Positions 43,641 through 52,432 of a DNA stretch of 64,000 bases are shown in pieces. Both the position numbers and the translations under genes were made by a program. The notes below the pieces were generated by a model. It was not told the DNA's origin, searched no databases, and saw only the letters and a list, made by a program, of their open reading frames with translations. Source of the stretch: Albidovulum litorale. Lineage in GTDB: Bacteria > Pseudomonadota > Alphaproteobacteria > Rhodobacterales > Rhodobacteraceae. Each line of letters starts with the position of its first letter. Within the stretch, counting starts at the first letter, position 1. Location: assembly GCF_025751495.1 (NCBI RefSeq), contig NZ_JAOWKZ010000001.1, forward strand, positions 565,920 to 629,919. The letters are read 5' to 3'.

Positions 43641-44723
43641 TCAGAAAAGCGAAAGCTGATCGCCGGGCCTCGGCGGCGGGGCAAAGGCGGAACAATCGAG
43701 GTCAGGCAGGTCATGCGCCAAACCCAGCCGTTTCGTGGCAATCGCGAAACGGTGGGCGATCAGATCGGCATGCAGCCCCTCGCCCCGCATCCGCCGGTCC
43801 CAGTCTGGGTCATAGTCCTTGCCACCCCGCATCTCGCGCAGGCGGTTCATGACATGCGCCGCCCGGCCCGGCTCGGCTCGCGCCAGCCAGTCGCGGAAAA
43901 GCTCCGCCACCTCATGCGGCAGGCGCAAGAGTATCCAGCTTGCCGCCGTGGCCCCCGCTTCCGCGGCGGCGGTCAGAATGCGCTCCATCTCCGGCTCGGT
44001 CAGAACCGGGATCACGGGGGAAACCATCGCCCGGACCGGCACCCCTGCCCCGGCCAAGGCCCGGATCATCGCCAGCCGCCGCTCCGGTGTGGGCGCGCGC
44101 GGTTCCATCCGCCGGGCAAGGCGCGCGTCAAGTGTCGTCACCGACACGCCCACCTGCACCAGCCGCCGAGCCGCCATGCCGCTCAAGATATCCAGATCGC
44201 GCTCGATCAGCGCCCCCCGCGTGATGATCGTCACCGGGTGATTCCACGCCGACAGAACCTCCAGCATCCGCCGCGTGATCCGGTAGCGCTGTTCGATCGG
44301 CTGATAGGGGTCGGTATTGGTGCCGATGGCGATCGGCGCGACCTTGTAGGACTTGCGACCCAGTTCCCGTTCCAGCACCTCCGGTGCCGTCGGCCTCGCC
44401 ACCAGCTTCGTTTCGAAATCGAGCCCCGCCGACAGGCCCAGATAGCCATGGCTAGGCCGCGCATAACAATAGATGCAGCCATGCTCGCAGCCCCGGTAAG
44501 CATTGAGGGAACGGTCGAAATTCAGGTCCGGAGAGGTCACCGGATTGATCACCGAACGCGGTCGTTCCTCGCTGACCTCGGTCCGCGCCACCCGCTCTTC
44601 CTCGGCAATCTCCCAGCCGTCGTTTTCCGCCACCCGCGCATAGGGCTCAAACCGGCCCGCCGCATTACTCACGGCACCACGCGCCTTCAGGCGCAGAAAG
44701 GGATCGGGGGGCGGCAAGGACAT
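43641..44723 (-). CDS. PA0069-family radical SAM protein
   Basis: A 360-residue radical S-adenosylmethionine protein of the PA0069/Rv2578c type. The 4Fe-4S cluster cysteines are in YRGCEHGCIYCYARPSH (CxxxCxxC), and the TIM-barrel strands NTDPYQPIEQ, TIITRGALIERD and VSVTTLD follow. The C terminus carries PPRPGDQLSLF, typical of the group. Its reaction is unknown; relatives have been linked to DNA repair by similarity to spore photoproduct lyase. Divergent from the corrinoid protein gene. Confidence 0.9.
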   Translation of the reverse strand: MSLPPPDPFLRLKARGAVSNAAGRFEPYARVAENDGWEIAEEERVARTEVSEERPRSVINPVTSPDLNFDRSLNAYRGCEHGCIYCYARPSHGYLGLSAGLDFETKLVARPTAPEVLERELGRKSYKVAPIAIGTNTDPYQPIEQRYRITRRMLEVLSAWNHPVTIITRGALIERDLDILSGMAARRLVQVGVSVTTLDARLARRMEPRAPTPERRLAMIRALAGAGVPVRAMVSPVIPVLTEPEMERILTAAAEAGATAASWILLRLPHEVAELFRDWLARAEPGRAAHVMNRLREMRGGKDYDPDWDRRMRGEGLHADLIAHRFAIATKRLGLAHDLPDLDCSAFAPPPRPGDQLSLF

Positions 44724-44888
44724 GGTACGAAATTAGAACATTTAGCGAACATGAATCAAGCACGACCGCAACCGTTACCGCCACCTTGTCGCTCTCTGTC
44801 GCCGAATGCGCGGGCTATGTCGCAAATCGCCAAGTGATGTGGCAACATTGGCCGCATTACGGGCGCAAGAACCGCCAGGAGACATGCT

Positions 44889-45590
44889 ATGGCCGACGAA
44901 GAAGAAATCATCCTTTCCGAGCTCGACGACGAAGAGCTCGTGCTTCAGATGCACGACGACCTCTATGACGGTCTCAAGGAAGAGATCGAAGAGGGCGTGC
45001 GCATCCTTCTGGACCGAGGCTGGGCACCCTACGACGTGCTGACCAAGGCGCTCGTGGCCGGCATGACCATCGTTGGCGCCGACTTCCGCGACGGTATCCT
45101 CTTCGTTCCGGAAGTGCTTCTCGCCGCGAACGCGATGAAGGCCGGCATGGCGATCCTGAAGCCGCTTCTGGCCGAAACCGGCGCGCCGAAGGTCGGCAAG
45201 ATGGTGATCGGTACCGTCAAGGGCGACATCCACGACATCGGCAAGAACCTCGTCGGCATGATGATGGAAGGTGCGGGTTTCGAAGTCGTCGACATCGGCA
45301 TCAACAACCCGGTCGAAAACTACATCGCCGCGCTTGAGCGGGAAGAGGCGGACATCCTCGGCATGTCGGCGCTTCTCACCACCACGATGCCCTACATGAA
45401 GGTCGTGATCGACACGATGAAGGAAAAGGGCATGCGCGACGACTACATCGTGCTCGTCGGCGGCGCGCCGCTGAACGAAGAATTCGGCAAGGCCATCGGT
45501 GCCGACGCCTATTGCCGCGATGCGGCCGTCGCGGTGCAGACCGCGAAGGACTTCATCTCGCGCAAGCACAACAAGCTCGCCGCTGGCTGA
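44889..45590 (+). CDS. corrinoid (B12-binding) methyltransferase protein
   Basis: A 233-residue corrinoid protein like MtbC/MtmC or the cobalamin module of MetH. It has an N-terminal helical cap (1-100) and a Rossmann-like B12-binding domain with the DxHxxG motif at D113, H115 and G118 (GDIHDIGKN), plus GMSALLTTTMPYM and VGGAPLNEEF in the loops that embrace the cofactor tail. It carries no methyltransferase domain, so it must work with partners such as the homocysteine methyltransferase at 41484. Followed by an intrinsic terminator. Confidence 0.93.
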   Translation: MADEEEIILSELDDEELVLQMHDDLYDGLKEEIEEGVRILLDRGWAPYDVLTKALVAGMTIVGADFRDGILFVPEVLLAANAMKAGMAILKPLLAETGAPKVGKMVIGTVKGDIHDIGKNLVGMMMEGAGFEVVDIGINNPVENYIAALEREEADILGMSALLTTTMPYMKVVIDTMKEKGMRDDYIVLVGGAPLNEEFGKAIGADAYCRDAAVAVQTAKDFISRKHNKLAAG

Positions 45591-45612
45591 GTTTTAGGGA
45601 ATGCTCCCTGTC

Positions 45613-45650
45613 GGCCCCGCAGGCATATGGCCTCGCGGGGCCTTTTTCTT
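45613..45650 (+). terminator. intrinsic terminator of the corrinoid gene
   Basis: GGCCCCGC with AGG pairs with CCT and GCGGGGCC around a CATATGG loop, followed by TTTTTCTTT. It lies 22 bases after the stop. Confidence 0.9.
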
Positions 45651-45711
45651 TCCGGTGACTTCACATCCGGCCCCGATGGACACAGATAGAAGGGGAAGGG
45701 AAATAACGGCC

Positions 45712-45885
45712 ATGCCACGCGTCTTGTTGATCCTCGTCCTCGTTCTCGTCGCTGCCGCGTTGACGATAGCCGCCGCCGCTGCGGTCAGTGCAACCGGCCT
45801 TGTCCCGCCCGCCATCGCGGCACTGTCCGGTGTCGCACTGATGGCGCTCGCGCTTCTCGTCCGGTTTCTGGGGGGCAAGTCGTGA
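45712..45885 (+). CDS. mini membrane protein coupled to DUF1638
   Basis: A 57-residue protein that is almost all hydrophobic: two helices (about 4-28 and 32-52) joined at GLVPPA. The last codons overlap the GTG start of the DUF1638 gene (GTGA), which is strong evidence of a real coupled gene despite its size. AAGGGGAAGGG lies upstream at a long spacing. It is encoded between the corrinoid and DUF1638 genes but after the corrinoid terminator. No family recognised. Confidence 0.65.
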   Translation: MPRVLLILVLVLVAAALTIAAAAAVSATGLVPPAIAALSGVALMALALLVRFLGGKS

Positions 45886-46508
45886 TTCCTTCCGACAAGG
45901 TCCTGACCGAGGAGGGCATTGGTCCCGCGCACAAAGGCCGCATCCTGCTGATCGCCTGCGGCGCGCTCGCGCGCGAGATCGTCGACCTGAAAGAGGCCAA
46001 TGGCTGGACACATCTCGACCTCACTTGCCTGCCCGCGAAATACCACCTCTGGCCCGAGAAGATCACCGAGGCCGTGACCGAGGCGGTCGAAAAGCACCGC
46101 GATTCCTATGACGAAATCTTCGTCGTCTATGCCGATTGCGGCACCGGCGGCGGGCTGGAGGCGCGCTGCGCCGAGCTTGGCGTCAACATGATCCCCGGAC
46201 CGCATTGCTATTCCTTCTTCGAGGGCAACGACACCTTCGCCGCGCGCGAAGAGTTCACCGCCTTCTACCTCACCGACTTCCTCGTCCGTCAGTTCGACGC
46301 CTTCGTCTGGAAACCGATGGGGCTCGACCGACACCCCGAACTCCGGGACATGTATTTCGGCAATTACGAGAAACTGGTCTACCAAGCCCAGACCGACGAC
46401 CCCGCACTCGACGCCAAGGCCGAGGATTGCGCGAAACGCCTTGGCCTCGCCTATGAACGCCGCTTCACCGGATATGGCGATCTGAAGACCGAACTCGCAA
46501 AGTTGTAA
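45882..46508 (+). CDS. DUF1638 family protein
   Basis: A 208-residue protein of DUF1638, a family that in many genomes sits next to corrinoid methyltransferase genes. It starts with GTG overlapping the stop of the mini membrane protein gene. Visible motifs are LLIACGALAREIVDL, LTCLPAKYHLWPEKI and VVYADCGTGGGLEARC followed by PGPHCYSFFEG; the conserved Cys and His residues suggest a metal or corrinoid contact. Function is unproven; a role in cobalamin-dependent methyl transfer is inferred from position. Confidence 0.9.
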   Translation: MIPSDKVLTEEGIGPAHKGRILLIACGALAREIVDLKEANGWTHLDLTCLPAKYHLWPEKITEAVTEAVEKHRDSYDEIFVVYADCGTGGGLEARCAELGVNMIPGPHCYSFFEGNDTFAAREEFTAFYLTDFLVRQFDAFVWKPMGLDRHPELRDMYFGNYEKLVYQAQTDDPALDAKAEDCAKRLGLAYERRFTGYGDLKTELAKL

Positions 46509-46529
46509 CCGCCGGGGCTGGGGTATCCG

Positions 46530-47603
46530 TCATCCGATCCGCCCACCGAACCAGCGCGCGACGCTCACCGACAGGATGATCCTGAGAAGGTGATGCGCGG
46601 TCACGTAGAGGATCGACATCTTCAGGCTGAGCGCGATCAACCCCATCTCCACCAGACCACCCGGCGCGAAGGCCAGAAAGACAGCGCGCACCGGTTCGCC
46701 CGCCACCGGCGCAAGGGCGACGGAGAAGAGGACCGCGCCCCCAATGGTCACGCCCGCATTCATCACAGCAAGGCGCAGGGCCACCAGAATCCGCCCCTTC
46801 GGCATGCCCGCAAAGCGCACCCCCAGCGATGTGCCGATCACCACCTGCGCCGCCGCCAGCATCCAGCCGGGCGGCACGCCCTCGGTCCAGCCCGCCATAT
46901 GGGCCGCCGCCGACAGAAGGATCGGCCCCAGCACATGACCGGCGGGCAGGCGCAGGCGCAGGCCGACGATGGCCCCGACAACGGCGCAGAAGGTCAGAAT
47001 CGCCACATCCCCGATATGTAACGGCGCTCCCGCCACCGCCGCTCCCCCGGCGGACCCGACCGCATGGCCCTCCATCAGCGAAAAGGCGACCGGCACCAGA
47101 ACGATGGTCAGAATGAGCCGCAGGAATTGCAGCATCGCCAGCATCTGCACATCGGCGCCAGCCTCCTCGCCCATCTGCACGGTCTCGACAAGACCGCCCG
47201 GAGCGGTGCCGTAAAGCGCGGTGACCCGATCCACCCGGCCCGTCGCGGTCAAAAGCCGGAAGCCGAGGTAATGCACCAGCGGAATGAAAACGCAGAGCGC
47301 GGCGAGCGAGGGCAGCCAATGCGCGGCTTCCCCGACAATCTCCGGCCGCGCGGCCCCGCCGATGGCGATGCCGATAATCGGGATGACCAGCATCCGGATC
47401 TTCTGCGGCGCCTGCGGCAGATGGCCCAGTGGCTTCAGCCCGGCAATCGCCGCAGCCCCCACAGCCAGAAGCGAACCGAGAAGCATCGGCAGCGGCAGAT
47501 GCAGCGCCTTCGCGACAAAGCCGCCTGCAAAGCCTAGAACATAGGTCAAAACCACCGTCGGCCAGTGCGGTACGCCGAAAAACGAAGTGAGGCGGGGCGT
47601 CAT
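46530..47603 (-). CDS. AbrB-family (COG3180) membrane protein
   Basis: A 357-residue inner-membrane protein made of two homologous halves of about five or six helices each. LLGSLLAVGAAAIAGL, TALYGTAPGGLVETVQMGEEAGADVQMLA and the repeat-two counterpart FLAFAPGGLVEMGLIALSL are marks of the AbrB/ammonia-monooxygenase-like family (named by error; these are transporters, not regulators). The paired APGGLVE motifs are the best sign of internal duplication. The substrate is unknown. It converges on the DUF1638 gene. Confidence 0.88.
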   Translation of the reverse strand: MTPRLTSFFGVPHWPTVVLTYVLGFAGGFVAKALHLPLPMLLGSLLAVGAAAIAGLKPLGHLPQAPQKIRMLVIPIIGIAIGGAARPEIVGEAAHWLPSLAALCVFIPLVHYLGFRLLTATGRVDRVTALYGTAPGGLVETVQMGEEAGADVQMLAMLQFLRLILTIVLVPVAFSLMEGHAVGSAGGAAVAGAPLHIGDVAILTFCAVVGAIVGLRLRLPAGHVLGPILLSAAAHMAGWTEGVPPGWMLAAAQVVIGTSLGVRFAGMPKGRILVALRLAVMNAGVTIGGAVLFSVALAPVAGEPVRAVFLAFAPGGLVEMGLIALSLKMSILYVTAHHLLRIILSVSVARWFGGRIG

Positions 47604-47686
47604 GCGGAACCGGGTTCGGGTGTCGTCATGCAACTTCTCCCCCCCGATCCTGACATGAACCTGTCCGCGCGCGCCGAATGCATCGG

Positions 47687-48211
47687 TTACAGCAGATCGC
47701 GCACGAACATGATCGTGCCGTCGTCCGACAGGTCCGGGTCGCGCCTGAACCCGGCCTTTTCGAGAACCCGGACCGAGGCCGCATTCTCTCGCACGGTTCC
47801 GCCGATCAGGCGCAGCGGCGCGGCGGGGCGTGCGGCCTCGATCAGCCCGGACAAAAGTTCGCTCGCAAGCCCCTTGCCCCATTCCGCCTCGGCCAGAACG
47901 TATCCCACATGGACCGAAAGGGGCGCATCGGGCGCATCGAAGGCGGCGAGGATCATGAGGCCCGCGATGTGCCCCTCCACCCGGGATCGCGCGACGAAAA
48001 GCGCGCTTTCCGCCAACCGGTCCTCGACCCAACCGGCGATACCGGCTTTGCCCGGGCCCGGTTGCAGCTTTTCGGGAAGATGCTGCAACACGCGCGGCGT
48101 CAGAACCTTGCCGAGTTCGGCCAAGGCAGGCCGGTCTTCCTCTGGCCGCCACCGGCGCAGCGACAGGCGGGCCGTATCGAAATCGGGAATGGGTACCGGT
48201 CGGACCTCCAT
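47687..48211 (-). CDS. GNAT N-acetyltransferase, RimJ/RimL type
   Basis: A 174-residue acetyltransferase with the opening [15 protein letters not shown] and the acetyl-CoA-binding segment [21 protein letters not shown], then [22 protein letters not shown]. This is the RimJ/RimL/AAC6-like pattern. Its ATG is five bases after the slyX stop, so the two form an operon. Target unknown. Confidence 0.9.
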   Translation of the reverse strand: MEVRPVPIPDFDTARLSLRRWRPEEDRPALAELGKVLTPRVLQHLPEKLQPGPGKAGIAGWVEDRLAESALFVARSRVEGHIAGLMILAAFDAPDAPLSVHVGYVLAEAEWGKGLASELLSGLIEAARPAAPLRLIGGTVRENAASVRVLEKAGFRRDPDLSDDGTIMFVRDLL

Positions 48212-48216
48212 CGCCC

Positions 48217-48420
48217 CTACCAGTGCGGCGGCTTCTGATCGGCCAGCGGGATACCCCCCGATGCTTCGGCCTCCGCCTCCGCCGCCCGCTCCATCAAAAG
48301 CGCCACGCGGCGGGTCAACAGGTCGATCTCACGCGCCTGCCTCGCGATTACATCCGACAGGTCATCGACCGCGCGTCTGAGATGCGCAATCTCTTCCTCC
48401 GCCTTTTCCAGCCTCTCCAT
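48217..48420 (-). CDS. slyX: SlyX-family protein
   Basis: A 67-residue coiled-coil protein. It begins [20 protein letters not shown], runs in heptads through [19 protein letters not shown], and ends with the LADQKPPHW tail that characterises SlyX (usual end PPHY or PPHW). The function of SlyX is not known. The start is internal to a long ORF antisense to hisS; only this end is real. Operon with the downstream acetyltransferase gene, divergent from hisS. Confidence 0.85.
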   Translation of the reverse strand: MERLEKAEEEIAHLRRAVDDLSDVIARQAREIDLLTRRVALLMERAAEAEAEASGGIPLADQKPPHW

Positions 48421-48567
48421 CCGTCCTCGCTTCCCGGCACCTGCCATACGTTTTGCCGACATAATGCCGACGTTTCGCAGACCGCCCTTTTCCGGCCGCT
48501 CGACCTGCTTGTTCCCCCGCCCCCCATCCGTTACACCCGCGCGCGGAGAAATGTGAAGGGTCGGATC

Positions 48568-50058
48568 ATGGCCAAGGACAAGGGACCGCGCAGACCGAAG
48601 GCTGAAACGCCGAAAGGGTTCCGCGATTATTTCGGCGCCGAAGTGACGGAGCGCAAGGCGATGCTGGACCGGATCGCCGCCGTCTACCATCGCTACGGCT
48701 TCGATCCCCTGGAGACCTCGGCCGTGGAAACCGTTGAGGCGCTTGGGAAATTCCTGCCCGATGTGGACCGCCCGAACGAAGGTGTCTTCGCGTGGCAGGA
48801 GGATGACGCCGACTGGCTGGCGCTCCGCTACGACCTGACCGCCCCCCTCGCCCGCGTCGCCGCGCAATATCGCAACGACTTGCCGACGCCCTATCGCCGC
48901 TACGCGATGGGCGCGGTCTGGCGCAACGAGAAACCCGGACCGGGCCGATTCCGCCAGTTTTATCAATGCGATGCGGATACCGTTGGCTCCGGATCGGTTG
49001 CCGCCGACGCCGAGATTTGCGCCATGCTGACCGATGCGCTGGAAGAGGTCGGCATCCCCCGCGGCGACTACGTCGTGCGGGTAAACAATCGTAAAGTTCT
49101 GAATGGTGTAATGGAGGTCGCGGGCGTCCTCGATCCCGCCGATCCGTCGAAGTTCGAACATGAACGCGGCATCGTCATGCGCGCCATCGACAAGATCGAC
49201 CGGCTGGGTGAGATGGGTGTCCGTGCGCTGATCGGAAAGGGCCGCATGGATGAAAGCGGCGATTATACTGATGGCGCGGGCTTGTCGGACGCACAGGCAG
49301 ATGTCGTTCTCGGTTTCATGTCCGCCCGCCGCGACACCGGGGCGGAAACCGTGGCGCGTCTGCGCGAACTGGCGGGCGGCTCCGCTATCGGCACCGAAGG
49401 TGTCGATGAGCTTGAAAGGATTGCCGAGCTTCTCGCCGCCCAAGGCTACGGCCCCGACCGCATCGTCATCGACCCCTCCGTCGTGCGCGGCCTCGGCTAC
49501 TATACCGGCCCGGTATTTGAGGCTGAACTGACCTTCGAGATCCTCGACGAAAAGGGCCGCCCGCGTCAGTTCGGCTCGGTCGCCGGTGGCGGGCGCTACG
49601 ACGATCTCGTCAAGCGTTTCACCGGTCAGTCGGTCCCGGCAACCGGCGTCTCCATCGGGGTTGACCGCCTTCTGGCCGCACTTCATGCCAAGGGGCGGAT
49701 GCAGACCGACGCGCGGGGCCCCGTTGTCGTCACGGTCATGGACCGCGACCGGATGGCCGATTATCAGGCGATGGCGACCGAGCTTCGGCAGGCGGGCATC
49801 CGCGCCGAAGTCTATCTCGGCAACCCGAAGAATTTCGGCAACCAGTTGAAATACGCCGATAAACGGAACTCCCCCGCCGCCGTCATCCAGGGCACGGACG
49901 AGGCCCAGCGCTGCGTCGTTCAGGTCAAGGACCTGTTCCTCGGCGCGAAGATCGCCGCCGAGGCCAGCCACGAGGAATGGAAGAACCAGCCCGCCCAGAC
50001 CGAGGTGCCGCGCGATGCGTTGGTGGCCGAGGTGCGCCGCATTCTCGGGTCCGTCTGA
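48568..50058 (+). CDS. hisS: histidyl-tRNA synthetase
   Basis: Class II aminoacyl-tRNA synthetase, 496 residues. Motif 1 includes [11 protein letters not shown], motif 2 is [23 protein letters not shown], the histidine loop is [12 protein letters not shown], and motif 3 is [13 protein letters not shown]; the C-terminal anticodon-binding domain follows. Start ATG at 48568. The next gene hisZ begins immediately after its stop, giving a hisS-hisZ-hisG operon, typical of alphaproteobacteria with short HisG. Confidence 0.97.
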   Translation: MAKDKGPRRPKAETPKGFRDYFGAEVTERKAMLDRIAAVYHRYGFDPLETSAVETVEALGKFLPDVDRPNEGVFAWQEDDADWLALRYDLTAPLARVAAQYRNDLPTPYRRYAMGAVWRNEKPGPGRFRQFYQCDADTVGSGSVAADAEICAMLTDALEEVGIPRGDYVVRVNNRKVLNGVMEVAGVLDPADPSKFEHERGIVMRAIDKIDRLGEMGVRALIGKGRMDESGDYTDGAGLSDAQADVVLGFMSARRDTGAETVARLRELAGGSAIGTEGVDELERIAELLAAQGYGPDRIVIDPSVVRGLGYYTGPVFEAELTFEILDEKGRPRQFGSVAGGGRYDDLVKRFTGQSVPATGVSIGVDRLLAALHAKGRMQTDARGPVVVTVMDRDRMADYQAMATELRQAGIRAEVYLGNPKNFGNQLKYADKRNSPAAVIQGTDEAQRCVVQVKDLFLGAKIAAEASHEEWKNQPAQTEVPRDALVAEVRRILGSV

Positions 50059-51153
50059 ATGGCGCTGAAAGGGGCAGCCCGGGCCGAGGCCGACCGCCTC
50101 ATGGCCGCCTTCCGTGCCGCGGGCGCGGTGGCGGTGGAGGCTGACATCCTCCAGCCCGCCGAGGTGCTTCTGGACCTCTATGGCGAGGATATCCGCGGCC
50201 GCGCCTATGTAACCGCCGACCCGATCCGGGGCGAAATGATGCTGCGCCCAGACTTCACCGTGCCCGTCGTGCAGATGCATATGGCGGGCGGGGCAGAGCC
50301 TGCGCGCTACTGCTATCTGGGTGAGGTGTTCCGCAAGCAGGAACATCTGACCGACCGGAAAAGCGAATATTTTCAGGTAGGTTACGAGATTTTCGACCGT
50401 GAAAACCCGGTTCAGGCGGATGCCGAGGTCTTTGCCCTTTTCGCGGGCCTCCTTGCGCCCCTGAACCTCCGCGCCGTCACCGGTGACATCGCAATCCTGA
50501 TGGATGCGGTGCGTGGGCTGAAGACGCTGGAAAGCCGCAAGGCGGCCCTTCTGCGCCACATCTGGCGACCCCGCCGTTTCACCCAGCTTCTCGACCGGTT
50601 CGGCGGCCGCGCGCCGGTCCCCGCCACCCGCGCGCGCCTCCTCGAGACGCTTGCCCGGGGCAACAGCCCCGTTCAAGCGCCACTCGTCGGACTGCGGTCC
50701 GAAGCCGAGATTGCGGCGCGGCTCGCAGCCTTGCAGGAAGATGCCGCCGCAGCACCGATCGCGGCCGAGGAAGTGACACGGCTGAACGATCTTCTGAACC
50801 TGTCGGCGAAAAGCCCTGCCGCGCTCGCGCATCTGCGTGACCTGGCGCGTGACATGCCTGCCATCGCCCCGGCGACCGATCGGATGGAAGCGCGGCTTGA
50901 GGCGCTCGCTGCAAAGGGTGTCGCCGTGGATGACCTCGATTTCGAGGCCTCTCACGGTCGCACGACGCTCGAATATTACGACGGCTTCGTCTTTTCTTTC
51001 CACGGGCTCGACCCCGACCTGCCGCCCATCGCCTCAGGTGGGCGCTATGACGCGCTGACCGAGGTTCTGGGACAAGGCCGCTCCATCCCCGCCGTCGGCG
51101 GCGTGATCCGCCCCGGACTTGTCGCCGACCTGACGGAGGGCGCACCATGCTGA
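50059..51153 (+). CDS. hisZ: ATP phosphoribosyltransferase regulatory subunit
   Basis: Catalytically inactive HisRS paralogue of 364 residues, which activates the short HisG and mediates histidine feedback. It keeps the class II core (RPDFTVPVVQMHM, ARYCYLGEVFRKQEHLTDRK) but lacks the anticodon domain, and its C-terminal LEYYDGFVFSFHG replaces the synthetase histidine loop. Its start abuts hisS and its end overlaps the hisG start by seven bases, so the three are coupled. Confidence 0.96.
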   Translation: MALKGAARAEADRLMAAFRAAGAVAVEADILQPAEVLLDLYGEDIRGRAYVTADPIRGEMMLRPDFTVPVVQMHMAGGAEPARYCYLGEVFRKQEHLTDRKSEYFQVGYEIFDRENPVQADAEVFALFAGLLAPLNLRAVTGDIAILMDAVRGLKTLESRKAALLRHIWRPRRFTQLLDRFGGRAPVPATRARLLETLARGNSPVQAPLVGLRSEAEIAARLAALQEDAAAAPIAAEEVTRLNDLLNLSAKSPAALAHLRDLARDMPAIAPATDRMEARLEALAAKGVAVDDLDFEASHGRTTLEYYDGFVFSFHGLDPDLPPIASGGRYDALTEVLGQGRSIPAVGGVIRPGLVADLTEGAPC

Positions 51154-51851
51154 AACTCGGCATCCCGTCCAAGGGCAGGCTCATGGAGCAGACATTCGAC
51201 TGGTTCGGCGCGCGCGGCATCACGCTCCGCCGGACTGGTTCGGACCGCGAATATGCGGGCGCTGTCGAGGGGGCCGAAGGGCTTGAACTCGTGCTTTTGT
51301 CGGCAGGCGAGATTCCGCGCGAACTGGCCGCTGGCCGCATCCATCTTGGCGTCACCGGATCGGACCTCGTCCGCGACAAGCTCGCCGACTGGGACCGGCA
51401 GGTGGCGGAACTGGCACCGATGGGTTTCGGTCATGCCGACCTGATCATCGCGGTCCCGGCCTCATGGCCTGACGTGGACACGCTCGACGACCTCGACGCC
51501 GCCGCCGCGGCCTTCCGCCGGACCCACGGCCACCGCCTGCGGATCGCGACGAAATACCACCGGCTGGTGCGCAACTTCCTGACCGAGAACGGCGTCGCTG
51601 ATTACCAGCTTGTCGACAGCCAGGGCGCGACCGAGGGCACGGTCAAGAACCTGACCGCCGAAGCGATTGCCGACATCACCTCGACAGGTGAGACCCTGCG
51701 CGCGAACCACCTGAAGATCCTCACCGACGGGCTTATCCATCAAAGCCAGGCGACGCTCTACGCCGCCCGCAGCGCCGACTGGCGCAACGGCGCCCGACCG
51801 ATCCTGACTGACCTTTCCCAGCGCCTCGGCTTCAACCCGAACGCGCTCTGA
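51147..51851 (+). CDS. hisG: ATP phosphoribosyltransferase, short form
   Basis: First enzyme of histidine synthesis, joining ATP and PRPP, 234 residues. It starts LKLGIPSKGRLMEQTFDWF; the PRPP-binding loop is SQGATEGTVKNLTAEAI. The regulatory C-terminal domain of the long form is missing, which is why HisZ is needed. GCACC ATG is within the hisZ end. Confidence 0.96.
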   Translation: MLKLGIPSKGRLMEQTFDWFGARGITLRRTGSDREYAGAVEGAEGLELVLLSAGEIPRELAAGRIHLGVTGSDLVRDKLADWDRQVAELAPMGFGHADLIIAVPASWPDVDTLDDLDAAAAAFRRTHGHRLRIATKYHRLVRNFLTENGVADYQLVDSQGATEGTVKNLTAEAIADITSTGETLRANHLKILTDGLIHQSQATLYAARSADWRNGARPILTDLSQRLGFNPNAL

Positions 51852-51887
51852 TCTACTTCCTTTCAGAAATGCTCCGGGGTCGTCCGA

Positions 51888-52319
51888 TCACCGCAGCCCG
51901 ATCTCGGCCAAGGCCAGCGCCATCTCCTCGGGCAGCGCCGTATCGGTCCCACGCCCCTTCGGCAGGTCACGCGGCGCGTCCTTGGGGTCGAGATAACGCC
52001 AGCCCTGAAACGGGCGGCGCATCGCGGCCTCGGTGCGCACAATCTCCGGGTCCATCACGATGCCGCAGCGGCGGATGCCGTCGCCCCGGTCGACCTCATC
52101 CAGCCGGACGATCCGCTGACGGCAGAGGATCACGCCCTTTATCACCCAGTAAAGCGACCCGCCCGCCAGAATCTCTGCCTCGCGCTTTGGCCACATCCGG
52201 GTGACGTGGCGCCGCTCGCCGGTGGCAAAGGGCGACGGATGGGTGTTCTGCCAATCCAAGAGGTCATCGACGCTGTCCGCGCCGACGCAAAGCTTCAGAA
52301 GATGGACGAATCCGGCCAT
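51888..52319 (-). CDS. DUF1489 family protein
   Basis: A 143-residue protein with the opening FVHLLKLCVGADSVDDLLDWQ, THVTRMWPKRE-like segment (HVTRMWPKREAEILAGGSLYWVIKG in part) and CRQRIVRLDEV. This is the DUF1489 family, common in alphaproteobacteria and of unknown function. No signal peptide is present. It converges on hisG and is divergent from nrdJ. Confidence 0.9.
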   Translation of the reverse strand: MAGFVHLLKLCVGADSVDDLLDWQNTHPSPFATGERRHVTRMWPKREAEILAGGSLYWVIKGVILCRQRIVRLDEVDRGDGIRRCGIVMDPEIVRTEAAMRRPFQGWRYLDPKDAPRDLPKGRGTDTALPEEMALALAEIGLR

Positions 52320-52432
52320 GTCACCCCCAAGACCTTGCCATTCTACGCCCCCGGCCCACGAGATCAAGTTGACCGGGGCGGCAGGTCCGCGTATCGTGAT
52401 AAGCCTTTCCAAAGACCGAGGACTGCCGCACG

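Noticed and set aside
48217-51003. 928-residue minus-strand ORF antisense to hisS and hisZ
   Set aside because: It is a GC-rich shadow of two certain genes; only its last 67 codons are real (slyX), supported by the SlyX C-terminal motif and strand context.
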